Source of the DNA: Paenibacillus_AB hodogayensis
Lineage (GTDB): Bacteria > Bacillota > Bacilli > Paenibacillales > NBRC-103111
Direction of reading: 5' to 3'
NCBI RefSeq assembly: GCF_039536325.1
Contig: NZ_BAAAYO010000012.1
Coordinates: 62,001 to 126,000 of the forward strand
Length of the DNA: 64,000 nucleotides
Below, in pieces: positions 1 to 9,370 of the stretch (position 1 is the stretch's first letter; the number at the start of each line of letters is the position of its first letter). The position numbers were made by a program, and so were the translations under genes. The notes beneath the pieces were generated by a model. That model was not told where the DNA came from and made no database searches. It saw only the letters and a list, made by a program, of their open reading frames with translations.

Positions 1-809
1 GTAAACCGCCCGGCCCGCATTTCGGAGGCGCACATCAGCAAGATGATTCCGGTGCACACGCTGAGCACATGCTGGTTCAGCGACTGCATCCATTTTTTGA
101 ACAAATTGTCCCGAAGCGCCGCTTGTCTGCGGTCTTCATTCAGCTTCACGAAGCGGTTCAGCACATGCCCCTCGGCCTGCCCGAGCTTGACGGCTTGAAC
201 GGCGCCGAACGTTTCTGCGATAAACCCGGTAATGCGACCCGTCGCCTCGCGATTCAGCCGGCTGTACCGTCTAGCCCGGTTCCCCGACAAGTTGTTCAGC
301 AAGGTGACGACCAGCAGCGGACATACGGCCACCGCCGTTATAGTCGCATGGACTGACGCCATGATCGCGATCGCCGCTGCTGCGAAAATCAGCCGTCCCC
401 AGAAGTCGACCCACGATTCGACGTATTCCACGACCTCGTCCACGTCTTCGCGAAAACGCGTCATCGCTTCCCCCGGCGAAGCCGGCAGGTTGCGTCCGGG
501 CCACCGCATCATCCCTTTGAGCATATTCGTGCGCAAGACGGCCTGAATATGGTAGAAGTACGTCACCCATTGGTAGAACGCGACGAAAAACACGCCGACC
601 CGCGTAAGTCGCACCAATGCTACGGCGACCAGCGGAACGGCCAACCACATATACTCCATAGATTGGCTGGCGACCCGGTCGAAAAACCACTGCATGCCGA
701 GACCGACAAGCAGCGGCATCGAGTGGAACAAACCCCACAAAAGTCCGTTGACTACAAAAAGCGTCAACCGGTACCCCAGCATCCGTCTCATGAAATACCC
801 TACCGTCAT
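1..809 (-). CDS. ABC transporter permease/ATP-binding protein, 3' part cut by window edge
   Basis: The frame stays open from an ATG at 809 to the left edge, giving 269 residues of an exporter-type transmembrane domain. Hydrophobic segments follow MTVGYFMRRMLGYRLTLF, and an intracellular-loop-like stretch contains REATGRITGFIAETFGAVQAVKLG, typical of ABC_membrane domains. The ATP-binding half lies outside the window. The start overlaps the stop of the next upstream gene (ATGA, 806-809) and has an AGGAGG site just before it, so the two genes are probably translationally coupled. They likely form a heterodimeric exporter. The substrate cannot be told from sequence. Confidence 0.85.
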   Translation of the reverse strand, partial: MTVGYFMRRMLGYRLTLFVVNGLLWGLFHSMPLLVGLGMQWFFDRVASQSMEYMWLAVPLVAVALVRLTRVGVFFVAFYQWVTYFYHIQAVLRTNMLKGMMRWPGRNLPASPGEAMTRFREDVDEVVEYVESWVDFWGRLIFAAAAIAIMASVHATITAVAVCPLLVVTLLNNLSGNRARRYSRLNREATGRITGFIAETFGAVQAVKLGQAEGHVLNRFVKLNEDRRQAALRDNLFKKWMQSLNQHVLSVCTGIILLMCASEMRAGRF

Positions 810-2551
810 GCCGGCTCCTCCTGTCTGTCGGCCCTCAGAAGCGCCGAATAGTGCGAGGCCGGGTCGCGGGCCAGGTCCATTCTAGCACCGTACTCTAGAA
901 TACGCCCTTCGCCCAGCACCATAATGGTGTCCATCCTTTCCAACGTAGCCAGCCGATGAGCGATCACAATGCCGGTACAGCGCTCCAGCAATTGATCTAC
1001 CGCCCCCTGCAGTGCCGCCTCGGTCGCCGCATCGAGCCTGGACGAAGGTTCGTCAAGGATGACCAGACTCGGCTGCGTCAGGAACACCCGAGTCAAGGCG
1101 AACAGCTGCGCTTCGCCGGCGGACAACGAGCTTCCGCCTGCTTGCAGATGGGTATCCAATCCGTGAGGCAGCCCCGCGATCCAGCCGCTCAGCCCCAGCC
1201 GGTCGGTAGTGTGCAGGATCGTCTCGTCCGACACGGCGCTGTCGAACAGGGTCAAGTTATCGCGCAATGTACCGTCGAACAATTGCACCTCCTGCGTCAC
1301 CATACCTACGCGGCGGTACAGCGCATCCAACCGGAGCGTGCTCGTATCGACGCCCCCGACCCGGATCACGCCGCCGTCGAGGTTATACAGCCGCAGCAGC
1401 AGGCGGCTGATGCTCGACTTGCCGCTCCCGGTCCGGCCGACGATTCCGAGCCGCTCGCCGGGACGCAGCGAGAAGCTGATGTCGTGGAGCACCGTCTTGT
1501 CTTGGCTGTAGCCGAAGCGGACCTGCTCGAACTCCACGCCGAGCGGACCCGGGGGAAGCTCGCTCCCGTCGCCGTCAACCACTTCGCTCTGCAAGGACAG
1601 CAGCTCGCGGGATCGGCGCAAGCCGGACTTCGCTTTCTGAAACTCCTGCATCTGGTTGCCCAACTGCTCGATCGGCTCGTTCAGCATCTGGGTATATTGG
1701 AAGATCAAATACAGCATGCCGAGCGACAGTTCGCCGCTCACGTAGAGACGGACCCCCATCAACAGCACGACCGTAACCGCGACGGTAAACATAATGACGG
1801 TGGCGTTCCAGGGGACGACCCTCAGCATCCACGCCTTCCGCCCTCTCTGGAAAACGGAGCGCATCGCCCGATGAAACCGGTTCATCACATACGGCACATT
1901 GCCGCCGGTCTGCACATCCTCGATACCGGCCAGCCGCTCCTCGATCAGGCCATACATGGAGGCGCTCGCTTCCCGCTCGGCCTGCGAACTGGCCACCCCC
2001 AAATTGCGAACGACCGCCATCACGCCAATCGCTAGCACGGTGAATACCGTCATCGCCACGGCAATCGGCCAGTGATACGCGAACATAAAGCCGAGAATGC
2101 CGCCAAGCAGCACGAAGCTGCCGAAAATCTGCACGATGAACATGGCGAAAAAATTGGACATGCTGGTCACGTCGCCGTCGATCCGTTCGATCATCACGCC
2201 CGGCGTTTTCAGGTTGTGAAAGCGCATGTCGAGCCGCAAACAATGTTGCAGCAGATCGGCCCTCAGCCGGTTGGTCGCCCTCCAGGCGACGTCGTTCCCC
2301 AAGTAGTTCAGCATCAACGTGAACAGTTGACTGCACACCGCGACAAGCAGGAATATACCCGCCAGCCCGAGCAGGCGAGTCATGTCTCCTTTTGCCGCAG
2401 CCGTATCGATAAAACGTTGAACGAGTTGCGGGTTCACCAGCTGACAGGCGGTCGCCGCCAGCAACAGCAGCAGCAAAAGCGCCATTCTGCCCTTGACGGC
2501 AGCCAGGTACCGCAGCAGCCAGAGCATGGATACTTGCTTATGTGGCGGCAT
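806..2551 (-). CDS. ABC transporter, fused permease and ATP-binding domains
   Basis: This 581-residue exporter half-transporter has an N-terminal transmembrane domain (about 1-310) and a C-terminal nucleotide-binding domain (about 340-575). Walker A reads GRTGSGKS and Walker B reads LVILDEPSS. The H-loop is IVIAHR. The signature is LSAGEAQ rather than the canonical LSGGQ, which hints at an asymmetric ATP site in a heterodimer with the gene at 1-809. I chose the ATG at 2551, preceded by AAGGGAG; an in-frame upstream extension to 2635 lacks a good ribosome site. The transported compound is unknown. Confidence 0.9.
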   Translation of the reverse strand: MPPHKQVSMLWLLRYLAAVKGRMALLLLLLLAATACQLVNPQLVQRFIDTAAAKGDMTRLLGLAGIFLLVAVCSQLFTLMLNYLGNDVAWRATNRLRADLLQHCLRLDMRFHNLKTPGVMIERIDGDVTSMSNFFAMFIVQIFGSFVLLGGILGFMFAYHWPIAVAMTVFTVLAIGVMAVVRNLGVASSQAEREASASMYGLIEERLAGIEDVQTGGNVPYVMNRFHRAMRSVFQRGRKAWMLRVVPWNATVIMFTVAVTVVLLMGVRLYVSGELSLGMLYLIFQYTQMLNEPIEQLGNQMQEFQKAKSGLRRSRELLSLQSEVVDGDGSELPPGPLGVEFEQVRFGYSQDKTVLHDISFSLRPGERLGIVGRTGSGKSSISRLLLRLYNLDGGVIRVGGVDTSTLRLDALYRRVGMVTQEVQLFDGTLRDNLTLFDSAVSDETILHTTDRLGLSGWIAGLPHGLDTHLQAGGSSLSAGEAQLFALTRVFLTQPSLVILDEPSSRLDAATEAALQGAVDQLLERCTGIVIAHRLATLERMDTIMVLGEGRILEYGARMDLARDPASHYSALLRADRQEEPA

Positions 2552-2686
2552 AGAATAAGCTCCCTTGAGATTTGGATAACCACCATCATACACCAAGGGG
2601 CGAGACAATAGAGATACAATTTGGGTATAACGCAACTATTCCGGACCTGCGACTGCGCTCCATTGTGCTGCCGCATTAGGCTAAAC

Positions 2687-2727
2687 CAAAAAAGCCGAAG
2701 CCCGGGGTTTCCCCCGCAGCTTCGGCT
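2687..2727 (-). terminator. Rho-independent terminator of the CsbD gene
   Basis: Inverted repeat AGCCGAAGC / GCTTCGGCT (2693-2701 with 2719-2727) is followed, reading the minus strand, by six T. It lies 25 bases after the CsbD stop codon. Confidence 0.8.
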
Positions 2728-2751
2728 GTTCCGTTGCTCCCTGGCGTTATT

Positions 2752-2955
2752 TTACACGCGCTGGGCGGAGCACCAATGATCGTACTCTTTCTCCGCATGC
2801 TCTTTCGCGTAGCCGTAGCGCTCCTGCAGCTTGCCTACGATTTTTTCCTTCTCGCCGTTTATGACATCGAGGTCGTCGTTAGTCAGCTTGCCCCACTGCT
2901 TCTGAACCTCGCCCTTCACCTGCTTCCAGTTCCCTTTCAGTTGTTCGCTGTTCAT
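2752..2955 (-). CDS. CsbD-family stress protein
   Basis: This is a small, highly charged 67-residue protein with the family pattern NSEQLKGNWKQVKGEVQKQW near its start and a C-terminal YGYAKEHAEKEYDHW. CsbD proteins are general-stress proteins controlled by SigB in Bacillus; their biochemical role is unknown. The ATG at 2955 has GGAGGAG eight bases upstream; a GTG nine bases earlier is in frame but sits on the ribosome site. A SigB-like promoter lies at 2998-3023 and a terminator follows, so the gene appears to be monocistronic. Confidence 0.9.
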   Translation of the reverse strand: MNSEQLKGNWKQVKGEVQKQWGKLTNDDLDVINGEKEKIVGKLQERYGYAKEHAEKEYDHWCSAQRV

Positions 2956-2997
2956 ACCGATCACTCCTCCATGTAAGATTGGCTGTACAAGTAGGTA

Positions 2998-3023
2998 TTA
3001 CCCCATGGAGGGAGAGGTTAATC
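2998..3023 (-). promoter_or_regulatory. SigB-type promoter of the CsbD gene
   Basis: On the minus strand GATTAA (-35, 3018-3023) and GGGTAA (-10, 2998-3003) are separated by 14 bases. This matches the Bacillus SigB consensus GTTTAA-N12-15-GGGTAT with one -35 mismatch, and matches six other sites in this window. Confidence 0.7.
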
Positions 3024-3071
3024 AGTTTGGGGAGCAACTGTTGCGGGAAACCGTGTGCAGGCTCGCCGTTT

Positions 3072-6002
3072 TTAGTAACCGATATGCAGATCCAGCGTTG
3101 CGTAGGCGCCCGAAACCAAACCTCCGTCCGCACCGGTAAACCGGACCTCGATTCGACTGCCCGCTCCGAAGGCGGCGCCAGTCACAGGGGACATAAGCGG
3201 GTTGCCGGAAGCGCCTGGGCCCGCCAAGCCTCCAATCCACAAGGAACCGTCCTTCCACAACTCGAAAGTAAACGACGGTCCCGGAGTAGGCGCATTCACA
3301 TAAGCGGTGAAAGCTTTCACCGATCCGGAGCGGGAAGCCATGTACATCTGGGATGGATGGGCCTCTGAGCGCTTGAACGAGGTGCCCGCCGGCGCCGAGG
3401 ACAGACCGGCCAGATAGAAGGACCAGACATCGCCCCCCTTGCTTGGCGCAACCCACTGCGCTCCGTCCCAGACGACCAGCTGCTGCTGCTCCGTATCGAA
3501 GTAAGTGAAGCCCGGCTCCGACAAGAAGCTGGCCGGGGACGGCCGCTGGGCCGTCGTGCCCTTGCGCCGGGCCATCTGCGATCCTTGGCTGGCATGATGG
3601 CTTTTGAGCATGGCGTAAAACTCCGGCAGCACCGGATTGCCGATTCCCGCGTAATAATCGACCAACTGTTTGGCCAGTGTCGTATTGACATGGTTCCACA
3701 TCAGCTTCTGATTGATGTCAATAAAGCCGTGGCGGGCAAACAGATCGGGACGGGCGACGCCGTTCAAGATCGGCGCATGGATCGTGCAATTGAGAAATGT
3801 CGTGCCGAACTGGGCGTTCAGTGTGTACAGCACTTTACCGTCATCGACGGCGTCGGGCCGAATATCGCATTGGTCGAGCACCAGACTGCCGCGCATCTGT
3901 CCCCCGCTGTAATTGTCCATACAGTTTACTGTGCTGTCCCTTACCGTGACGTTCGCCGCCGCCCCCTTGAAGTGCCCCCAAAAATCGCCCACATGAATAA
4001 ATTCGATTTTCGGAAAGAGCGCGTATTGATCGTCATATGGAGTAGTGCCCAGCGCGTTCAGCAAAAAGCTGCTGGAAGCAGTCCCCTCGGACGGCTGAGG
4101 CGGCACCTTCTCCCCGTCAATGTTTTCAAATCGCATGTAGCAATTGGTCAGCAGACGCTGGCCGTCCAGGCCGCCGGCTCTGCCCACATCGAAGCTAAAC
4201 GGATTGGAAATTTGCATAATGCGAACGCCTTGGTCGCGTCCTGCGACCGTAATGTTCCTGCACTCGATCCACTGCGGGAAAAAAAGCCGCGAGCCGGTTG
4301 AGGCGATTTTTGAAAAGCCAGCGAGGCGTATCAGCTGACATGCGCCATTCACATTCGTCTGACCGGTATAGTCGAAGACGAAGTTTTCCATATGGATCGA
4401 CCGCCCGTAGCCGATGCTGTATTTGTAATCGAAATCGGCCGGTCTGAAATCAAGCCCCGTGACCTGGGCACCGCCGTTTTCCACAATGAGCCGGCAGTTG
4501 CGGATGCGGATATGTCCGTCCCACCTGGCCCCGAAGTCTTGCCGGAAGCCGATGAACTGGTTGCCGTAACGCTTCGTGTTCTCGATCACCAGATCCCCGC
4601 CTCCGGTCAGCGTAAACCCGCGATAGCCGATCTCGGAATCGGAGACATACAGATTCCAACAGTGAAAATGAACATCGACCCGGTTCAGCCGGCAGCCTTC
4701 GATACGGAAGTTTTTGAACAGGTTCGTGCCGAACACGCCCCAGTGATACATGGAGCCCTCTGCCGTGACATTGCGGAAGGTGGCGTTCAGCACGCGCCGC
4801 CCGCCAATGCCGTACGTTCCGATCAGCACATACTCGGTTCCGGGACGGTTTTGCTCATATGGAATCGCACGCACGTTTTCCAGCATCACCTCGTAAGCAT
4901 AATTGAAGTAATAGAAGCCGTATCGCGGATCAAGGGACGTGTCGCTCGCCCCGTGTTCGAGTCCGACCCATTGGTTGCGTATCGTCGTCCGGCTGCGCTT
5001 GACGAGAAAGCCGTTGTACCAGTAGGCGCTGTTGTTGTTGCCGGGATTGTTGCCGGACAGCAGGAAGGAGCCGCCGTCGATGACCAGGTAGCTCTCCTCG
5101 GCAGGGTACGCCGTCAAGCTCGTATAATCGTTGAACGACCAAGCGATCTCGCCTACTATACGCCCGTGCTCTTCGACATAAAAGAAATCTTCCTTGCTCC
5201 AGCCGTTCTGTCCCGGGTAGCCGTAGCGCGCTCCGATCTTGTCGTTGTCGTCCACGATGAATACCAGCGTGTTTTTGTAGGCAGCCAGCTCCGGCACCAG
5301 CGTCGTGCCGGGGCGCATGCGGGCCAGAAATGACGCCTTGGTCGCCGCGTCGAACGAAATCGCTGCCGGGTCTTGGCGACTGAGCACATGAAAACGCGCT
5401 TGGGCTTTGGAGTTAAAGCTTTCGTCGATATGGAACTTCGATTGGCCCCAGCGGACATTCGTCTGAATGACGATCATCGTCGTCTGCTTGATCCAGTATT
5501 CGCCCGCCTCGTCGATGACCGGCACGCGCCGCGTATTGGCAAACGCATGCGCCTTCTTGATCTGCCCCCCGTCATCGTTAACGCCGTCGCTGACGGTCCC
5601 GAACTGCTTGTAGCGAATATGCCCTTTCACGAGCAGCACAGCTTGAAGCCCATTCTGCACGTCGATCACGCTGCCGCCGTCATCGACCAACGTTCCCGCC
5701 CGGATTACATACTCCGACGCGCCTCCGTCATCCGGCGCGTAGTAGCCCGCCGTCATCACCAGCATGCCTTCAACGATACTTGTATCCGCTTTCAAGTCGG
5801 CGACAGTCGCATACGCCCGGCAGCCGATTCCCGCGCCCGTCGAGCCCCCGCTGCCGTAGGTTGCGGACGTAATCGATTGGCCCCAGCTTGATTCCTGCAG
5901 CATCGCGGAGCCGGCAAGCGCCACTCCGGCTCCGCCCAGCGCTGCCAGCAGCCGACGGCGGCTCGGCAAGGATGGCCCCTCTACATTCGTTTCATGTTCC
6001 AT
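3072..6002 (-). CDS. Tat-exported right-handed beta-helix (pectate-lyase-like) protein
   Basis: This 976-residue protein begins with a twin-arginine signal (SRRRLLAALGGAGVALAG, about residues 13-33), so it is probably exported folded by Tat. Residues of about 60-160 (AYATVADLKADTSIVEGMLV and an ASEYVI element) resemble the start of pectate_lyase_3/GH55-type beta-helix proteins. The long middle part has the alternating short hydrophobic repeats and Asn-rich turns (FRNVTAEG, IRNCRLIVENG, VRDSTVNC) of a parallel beta-helix. The C-terminal 150 residues (from about YFDTEQQQLVVWDGAQW) look like a separate beta-rich domain. No catalytic residues can be assigned. The ATG at 6002 follows GGAGGGG; an upstream in-frame ATG at 6071 lacks support. 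The lipoprotein gene upstream ends 113 bases before it. Confidence 0.75.
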   Translation of the reverse strand: MEHETNVEGPSLPSRRRLLAALGGAGVALAGSAMLQESSWGQSITSATYGSGGSTGAGIGCRAYATVADLKADTSIVEGMLVMTAGYYAPDDGGASEYVIRAGTLVDDGGSVIDVQNGLQAVLLVKGHIRYKQFGTVSDGVNDDGGQIKKAHAFANTRRVPVIDEAGEYWIKQTTMIVIQTNVRWGQSKFHIDESFNSKAQARFHVLSRQDPAAISFDAATKASFLARMRPGTTLVPELAAYKNTLVFIVDDNDKIGARYGYPGQNGWSKEDFFYVEEHGRIVGEIAWSFNDYTSLTAYPAEESYLVIDGGSFLLSGNNPGNNNSAYWYNGFLVKRSRTTIRNQWVGLEHGASDTSLDPRYGFYYFNYAYEVMLENVRAIPYEQNRPGTEYVLIGTYGIGGRRVLNATFRNVTAEGSMYHWGVFGTNLFKNFRIEGCRLNRVDVHFHCWNLYVSDSEIGYRGFTLTGGGDLVIENTKRYGNQFIGFRQDFGARWDGHIRIRNCRLIVENGGAQVTGLDFRPADFDYKYSIGYGRSIHMENFVFDYTGQTNVNGACQLIRLAGFSKIASTGSRLFFPQWIECRNITVAGRDQGVRIMQISNPFSFDVGRAGGLDGQRLLTNCYMRFENIDGEKVPPQPSEGTASSSFLLNALGTTPYDDQYALFPKIEFIHVGDFWGHFKGAAANVTVRDSTVNCMDNYSGGQMRGSLVLDQCDIRPDAVDDGKVLYTLNAQFGTTFLNCTIHAPILNGVARPDLFARHGFIDINQKLMWNHVNTTLAKQLVDYYAGIGNPVLPEFYAMLKSHHASQGSQMARRKGTTAQRPSPASFLSEPGFTYFDTEQQQLVVWDGAQWVAPSKGGDVWSFYLAGLSSAPAGTSFKRSEAHPSQMYMASRSGSVKAFTAYVNAPTPGPSFTFELWKDGSLWIGGLAGPGASGNPLMSPVTGAAFGAGSRIEVRFTGADGGLVSGAYATLDLHIGY

Positions 6003-6115
6003 AAAAAACAACCCCTCCGTTTTGGTACGCCCTATCCGCCATTGTTGTCCGTCTGCTCCCCCGAAAGTCAAGGCGATGGCGCTGCGATTTGCGTTCCAAA
6101 GCCCCCTGGGAGCCG

Positions 6116-7471
6116 CTACTTGTTCTTCTCCTGCTCCAGCAGCTTCTTCAAGCTCTCCTCCACATCGCGAAGAGCGGTATTCACATCCTTCTTCCCTTGC
6201 GCAAAGGGGATAAATTGCTGATACAGCACCGATGTCTGCGAGCCGCCGTTTATGTCCGTCAATTCCGGCTTGCGCTTGGGCGTGGGGGCGGACGGCTCAT
6301 TGTAACTGATCGCCTTCATGTTTTTGCTGCCGTACACCGGATGCCCTTGGCCAAGTGCGTCGCGGATCTCCTTTTTTACAAGCGTTGTCGGAATGCCTTT
6401 CTTCGCGTCCTCCAACTGCACCTCGTCCGTCAGCATTTCCATGATGACGCGGAACGCTTCCTCCTTATGGCGGCTCTGCCGCGTAATCGACCAATAGGCG
6501 GGACCTCGTTGTCCGGTTCGCTTGGGCGCGTCGGCCATCATCGGCTGCGAGACGATATCCCAATTGATTTCGGGAGGGATGATCAAATAAATGTTGTGCT
6601 GGTTGGCCTGCATCGCTACATTGCCTTTGCCGAAAACGTTATTCTCCTCATTCATCGTCTTCTCGACGGTATTGTTCGGTAAGTCGTAAAAACGCTTGTA
6701 GTTGTTAAAGATTTTTTTCCACGTTTCCAGATCGGCCAGCTTGTCGGTGATCGGGTCCAACACCGGCAGCGAAAACGGATTGTCGCGCAAGATGCTGTTG
6801 AAGTTGGCACTGAAGCCGCGGTAGACCGTTCCGCCTTCGCTGCGGCTCATCTTCTTCGCCGTCTCATATACCTCATCCCATGTCATGCCGTCGCGCGGAT
6901 AGGGCACGCCGAACTTGTCGAACAGCGTCTTGTTGTAGTAGAGCACGGTCGGAAAATACGGCGGCACCGGCAAACCGTATATCGCTCCTGTGCGGCCCGC
7001 ATCGGCCATTTCCTGCGTGAATGAAGGATCGAATCGGCTCATGTCGTACCGATTGGCCTTGATCAGCTCGGTCAGATCGTAGCCTAGCTCCAGATCGAGG
7101 TAGCTGGACTTCAAGGTCGGAATATCGGTACGGATCAGATCCGGAACCATGCCTGCAGACACCAGCTCTTCCAACGAGTTGCCTTTGGTGTTCGTCCGGT
7201 ACTGTATCGTAATGTGCGGAAATTTCGCCTTCAGCACATCGCGAAACCGGGAATCGAACTCCTCGGGACTAACCCCCGCCGCATACACGGTCAGCTCGAT
7301 CGGCTGCTTCGGCCGGTCATCGGTCGTCCCGGCCGTGACTCCCTTGTTTCCTCCCGCACCGGTACCGGAATCGGCTCCTCCACTGCATGCGCTCGTACAT
7401 ACAGCCGCTCCGATCAGTACCGGCAAGCACCATGCTGCTCTACTTCGTGTAAAATCATTAAACATATTCAT
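6116..7471 (-). CDS. Family 1 extracellular sugar-binding lipoprotein
   Basis: This 451-residue protein has a signal peptide ending in a lipobox (VCTSAC, lipidated Cys29). It has the type 1 solute-binding fold, with the conserved hinge region YYNKTLFDKFGVPYPRDGMTW near residue 180. Such lipoproteins capture oligosaccharides outside the membrane for an ABC importer, but no permease gene lies nearby. The C-terminus (VNTALRDVEESLKKLLEQ) matches those of the two other binding proteins in this window, so the three are paralogues. AAGGAGG lies 13 bases before the ATG, a slightly long spacing. A cre-like sequence sits directly upstream of the ribosome site. It may be transcribed with the beta-helix gene downstream. 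Confidence 0.88.
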   Translation of the reverse strand: MNMFNDFTRSRAAWCLPVLIGAAVCTSACSGGADSGTGAGGNKGVTAGTTDDRPKQPIELTVYAAGVSPEEFDSRFRDVLKAKFPHITIQYRTNTKGNSLEELVSAGMVPDLIRTDIPTLKSSYLDLELGYDLTELIKANRYDMSRFDPSFTQEMADAGRTGAIYGLPVPPYFPTVLYYNKTLFDKFGVPYPRDGMTWDEVYETAKKMSRSEGGTVYRGFSANFNSILRDNPFSLPVLDPITDKLADLETWKKIFNNYKRFYDLPNNTVEKTMNEENNVFGKGNVAMQANQHNIYLIIPPEINWDIVSQPMMADAPKRTGQRGPAYWSITRQSRHKEEAFRVIMEMLTDEVQLEDAKKGIPTTLVKKEIRDALGQGHPVYGSKNMKAISYNEPSAPTPKRKPELTDINGGSQTSVLYQQFIPFAQGKKDVNTALRDVEESLKKLLEQEKNK

Positions 7472-7491
7472 AATATTTGAATATCCTCCTT

Positions 7492-7506
7492 ATAAAGCGC
7501 TTTCAT
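7492..7506 (-). promoter_or_regulatory. cre-like catabolite control site
   Basis: Minus-strand ATGAAAGCGCTTTAT matches the CcpA cre consensus WTGNAANCGNWNNCW at all but one position and has the palindromic core AAAGCGCTTT. It lies between any promoter and the ribosome site of the binding-protein gene, where bound CcpA would block transcription. Confidence 0.55.
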
Positions 7507-7590
7507 ATGATTCCCTTTTGTTTCGTCCCAAACCGATCCGGGATCGGATCTGACGCTGCCCCGCTCGGGCAGCGCCCCCGTTTCTTCCGT

Positions 7591-8952
7591 CTACGGCGTC
7601 GCCAGTTCGCCATTGATCCTGTCGCAAAGCTCTTTATCGTCGATCAGGTTCGCCCAGTACGCTTTCAGCAAATAACTGAAGCGCCTTGTCTTGGACCAGG
7701 GCAAGCCCAGTTCGTCGTGTGTACACAACGAGAACATCATTTCCCTGTACAGCATGTACCGTTCGGGCGATGCCACCCCTTTCGGTCTTGGTCCGTCGCT
7801 TACGCTTTGCAGGACCGGCAAACTGAGCGTATAGTTGCGGATATGCGACTGCGCCTGTTCGCCCGCCAAATAGTCCGCCAGCAGCAGCGCGGCTTCGGGG
7901 TGGGAAGTGGCCCGGTTTATGCCGACCCCCTCGGCGATCGTCAGCGTCATCGGCCGGCTCATATACGGCACCGGCGAAATATCGAACTCCATCCCGGACT
8001 GCCGCCACTCGTTCATGCCCATGTACGTATTCAGCACCATCGACAGCTTGCCCTCGAGGAACATGCTCACGATGTCGGCGTCGCTCTCGGATATGAACAG
8101 CGGGAACATCTCGCTGTTGCGAATCAACTGCTTGCACAGTCGGATTCCGCCCAGCAGCGGGCCCTCCTGAACGTCGGCGTATTGTCCGCCGCTCTTCTGA
8201 AAGCGCTCTCCGCTTTGCAGAAGAAATAGCGGCCAGCGGTTCACGTTCGCCAGGTAAAAGCAAAATCCGAAACGGTTGCCTTCCGTCAGACGAGTGGCGC
8301 TGCGGACGAGATTGTCCCATGTCCACCCTCCGTCCGGCTCCGGCAGTCCCTGTTCGCGAAAATGGCGTTTGTTGTAACACAGCACAACCGGCGAATAGAT
8401 CAACGGCCGGGCATATAGCTGTCCGTCGCGCTGAAAGCAGCCGTTCAGTATAGAATGGACGCCTGATTTCTCCTCCAATGGAAGCAGCAAGCGATGATGA
8501 CCGGCCTCGGCCAGATAGCCGAAATGCTCGTTGTTCATCATAATCAGATCGCACCGCCTGATATTCTCCGCGTCCATTCCTCCGTTCGACGCAAACGGCT
8601 CCGCCTTCACATCGATCCACGAGTGCCGCCGTTGAAAATCGGCCAGCAGAGCGGGCAGGTCCATATTGCCGATATCCTTCTGGTAATGTCCCAGCTTCAG
8701 GCTGATACGGCTCTTGGGCGCCATCACCCGGCTGCCCACCTTCGGAATTTTCTCGATCAGCCCCTCCTCTACGAGCAGCTCCAGTCCTTTGCGCACCGAC
8801 TTGTTGCTGAGTCCAAATCGCCTCGCCTGTGCCGGCTCGGAGGGCAAATATTGCCCGGGCGAATATGCGCCGCTTACGATCTCGTCGCGCAGCGTCTGCA
8901 CCATCCGTTCCAATTCGAGCCGAAACTCCCGCTGGGTCGGCTTCGCTTTCAT
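7591..8952 (-). CDS. GntR winged-helix regulator fused to a cytoplasmic sugar-binding-protein domain
   Basis: This is a 453-residue protein without a signal peptide. Residues 1-80 form a GntR helix-turn-helix (LRDEIVSGAYSPGQYLPSE, LSNKSVRKGLELLVEEGLIE). The rest resembles a family 1 extracellular solute-binding protein, including CYNKRHFREQGLPEPDGGWTW, a clear counterpart of the YNK-LFD-FGVPYP-DGMTW segment in the lipoproteins of this window. It is probably a transcription factor that senses a sugar with a captured binding-protein fold. TGTACA-core repeats upstream are candidate operators. The ATG at 8952 has GAGAGGTG at good distance. Ligand and target genes are inferred, not shown; the adjacent binding protein is the first candidate target. 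Confidence 0.82.
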   Translation of the reverse strand: MKAKPTQREFRLELERMVQTLRDEIVSGAYSPGQYLPSEPAQARRFGLSNKSVRKGLELLVEEGLIEKIPKVGSRVMAPKSRISLKLGHYQKDIGNMDLPALLADFQRRHSWIDVKAEPFASNGGMDAENIRRCDLIMMNNEHFGYLAEAGHHRLLLPLEEKSGVHSILNGCFQRDGQLYARPLIYSPVVLCYNKRHFREQGLPEPDGGWTWDNLVRSATRLTEGNRFGFCFYLANVNRWPLFLLQSGERFQKSGGQYADVQEGPLLGGIRLCKQLIRNSEMFPLFISESDADIVSMFLEGKLSMVLNTYMGMNEWRQSGMEFDISPVPYMSRPMTLTIAEGVGINRATSHPEAALLLADYLAGEQAQSHIRNYTLSLPVLQSVSDGPRPKGVASPERYMLYREMMFSLCTHDELGLPWSKTRRFSYLLKAYWANLIDDKELCDRINGELATP

Positions 8953-9034
8953 AGAGCTTCACCTCTCCTCGGAGCGCGATATCCGTTAGCCGGCAACGTC
9001 TCTGATTTCGCCGCTTCACACCATCGAAATTCTA

Positions 9035-9169
9035 ATGTACATAATAGACATATTTTATGTACATCAACTATCTTCAGTCATTATCTTGTAAGTTAATGCC
9101 ATTATATTATCGCCTGATAAAGGGTGTCAACGCCACTTTATACACTACAACCTACTTTATTTTTGTACA
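9035..9169. promoter_or_regulatory. Cluster of three TGTACA-core operator candidates
   Basis: The 418-base gap between the GntR-fusion gene and guaB holds the inverted repeat ATGTACATAA (9035-9044) / TTATGTACAT (9055-9064) and a third copy, TTTTGTACATTA, around TGTACA at 9164-9169. TGTAC-core palindromes are typical of AraR-type GntR operators. The first pair lies 83-112 bases upstream of the start codon at 8952, so autoregulation is likely. Confidence 0.45.
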
Positions 9170-9240
9170 TTAAAGCATACCTGAGGTTACGAAATACCCG
9201 CCTTGTCACCTGGCTTTTCATCAGTGCAGTGAACGCCAAA

Positions 9241-9277
9241 AGACCGGAAAACGGGCTCCTATCCCGCTTTCCGGTCT
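9241..9277 (-). terminator. Probable terminator of guaB
   Basis: AGACCGGAAA (9241-9250) pairs with TTTCCGGTCT (9268-9277), with an inner CGGG/CCCG extension. On the minus strand it is followed by TTTTGG. It lies about 95 bases after the guaB stop. Confidence 0.6.
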
Positions 9278-9370
9278 TCACTGTAGGGTGGCTGGCGGCT
9301 CCATGGAACCAGCTCTTCATCGGCAATCGATTTGTCCATGCGGTTGAGCAAGAGCCCTGTCCAGTGCAGC

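Noticed and set aside
956..2035. 359-residue plus-strand frame
   Set aside because: It lies antisense to the ABC transporter gene, is rich in Arg, Gln and His as shadow frames are, and has no ribosome site.
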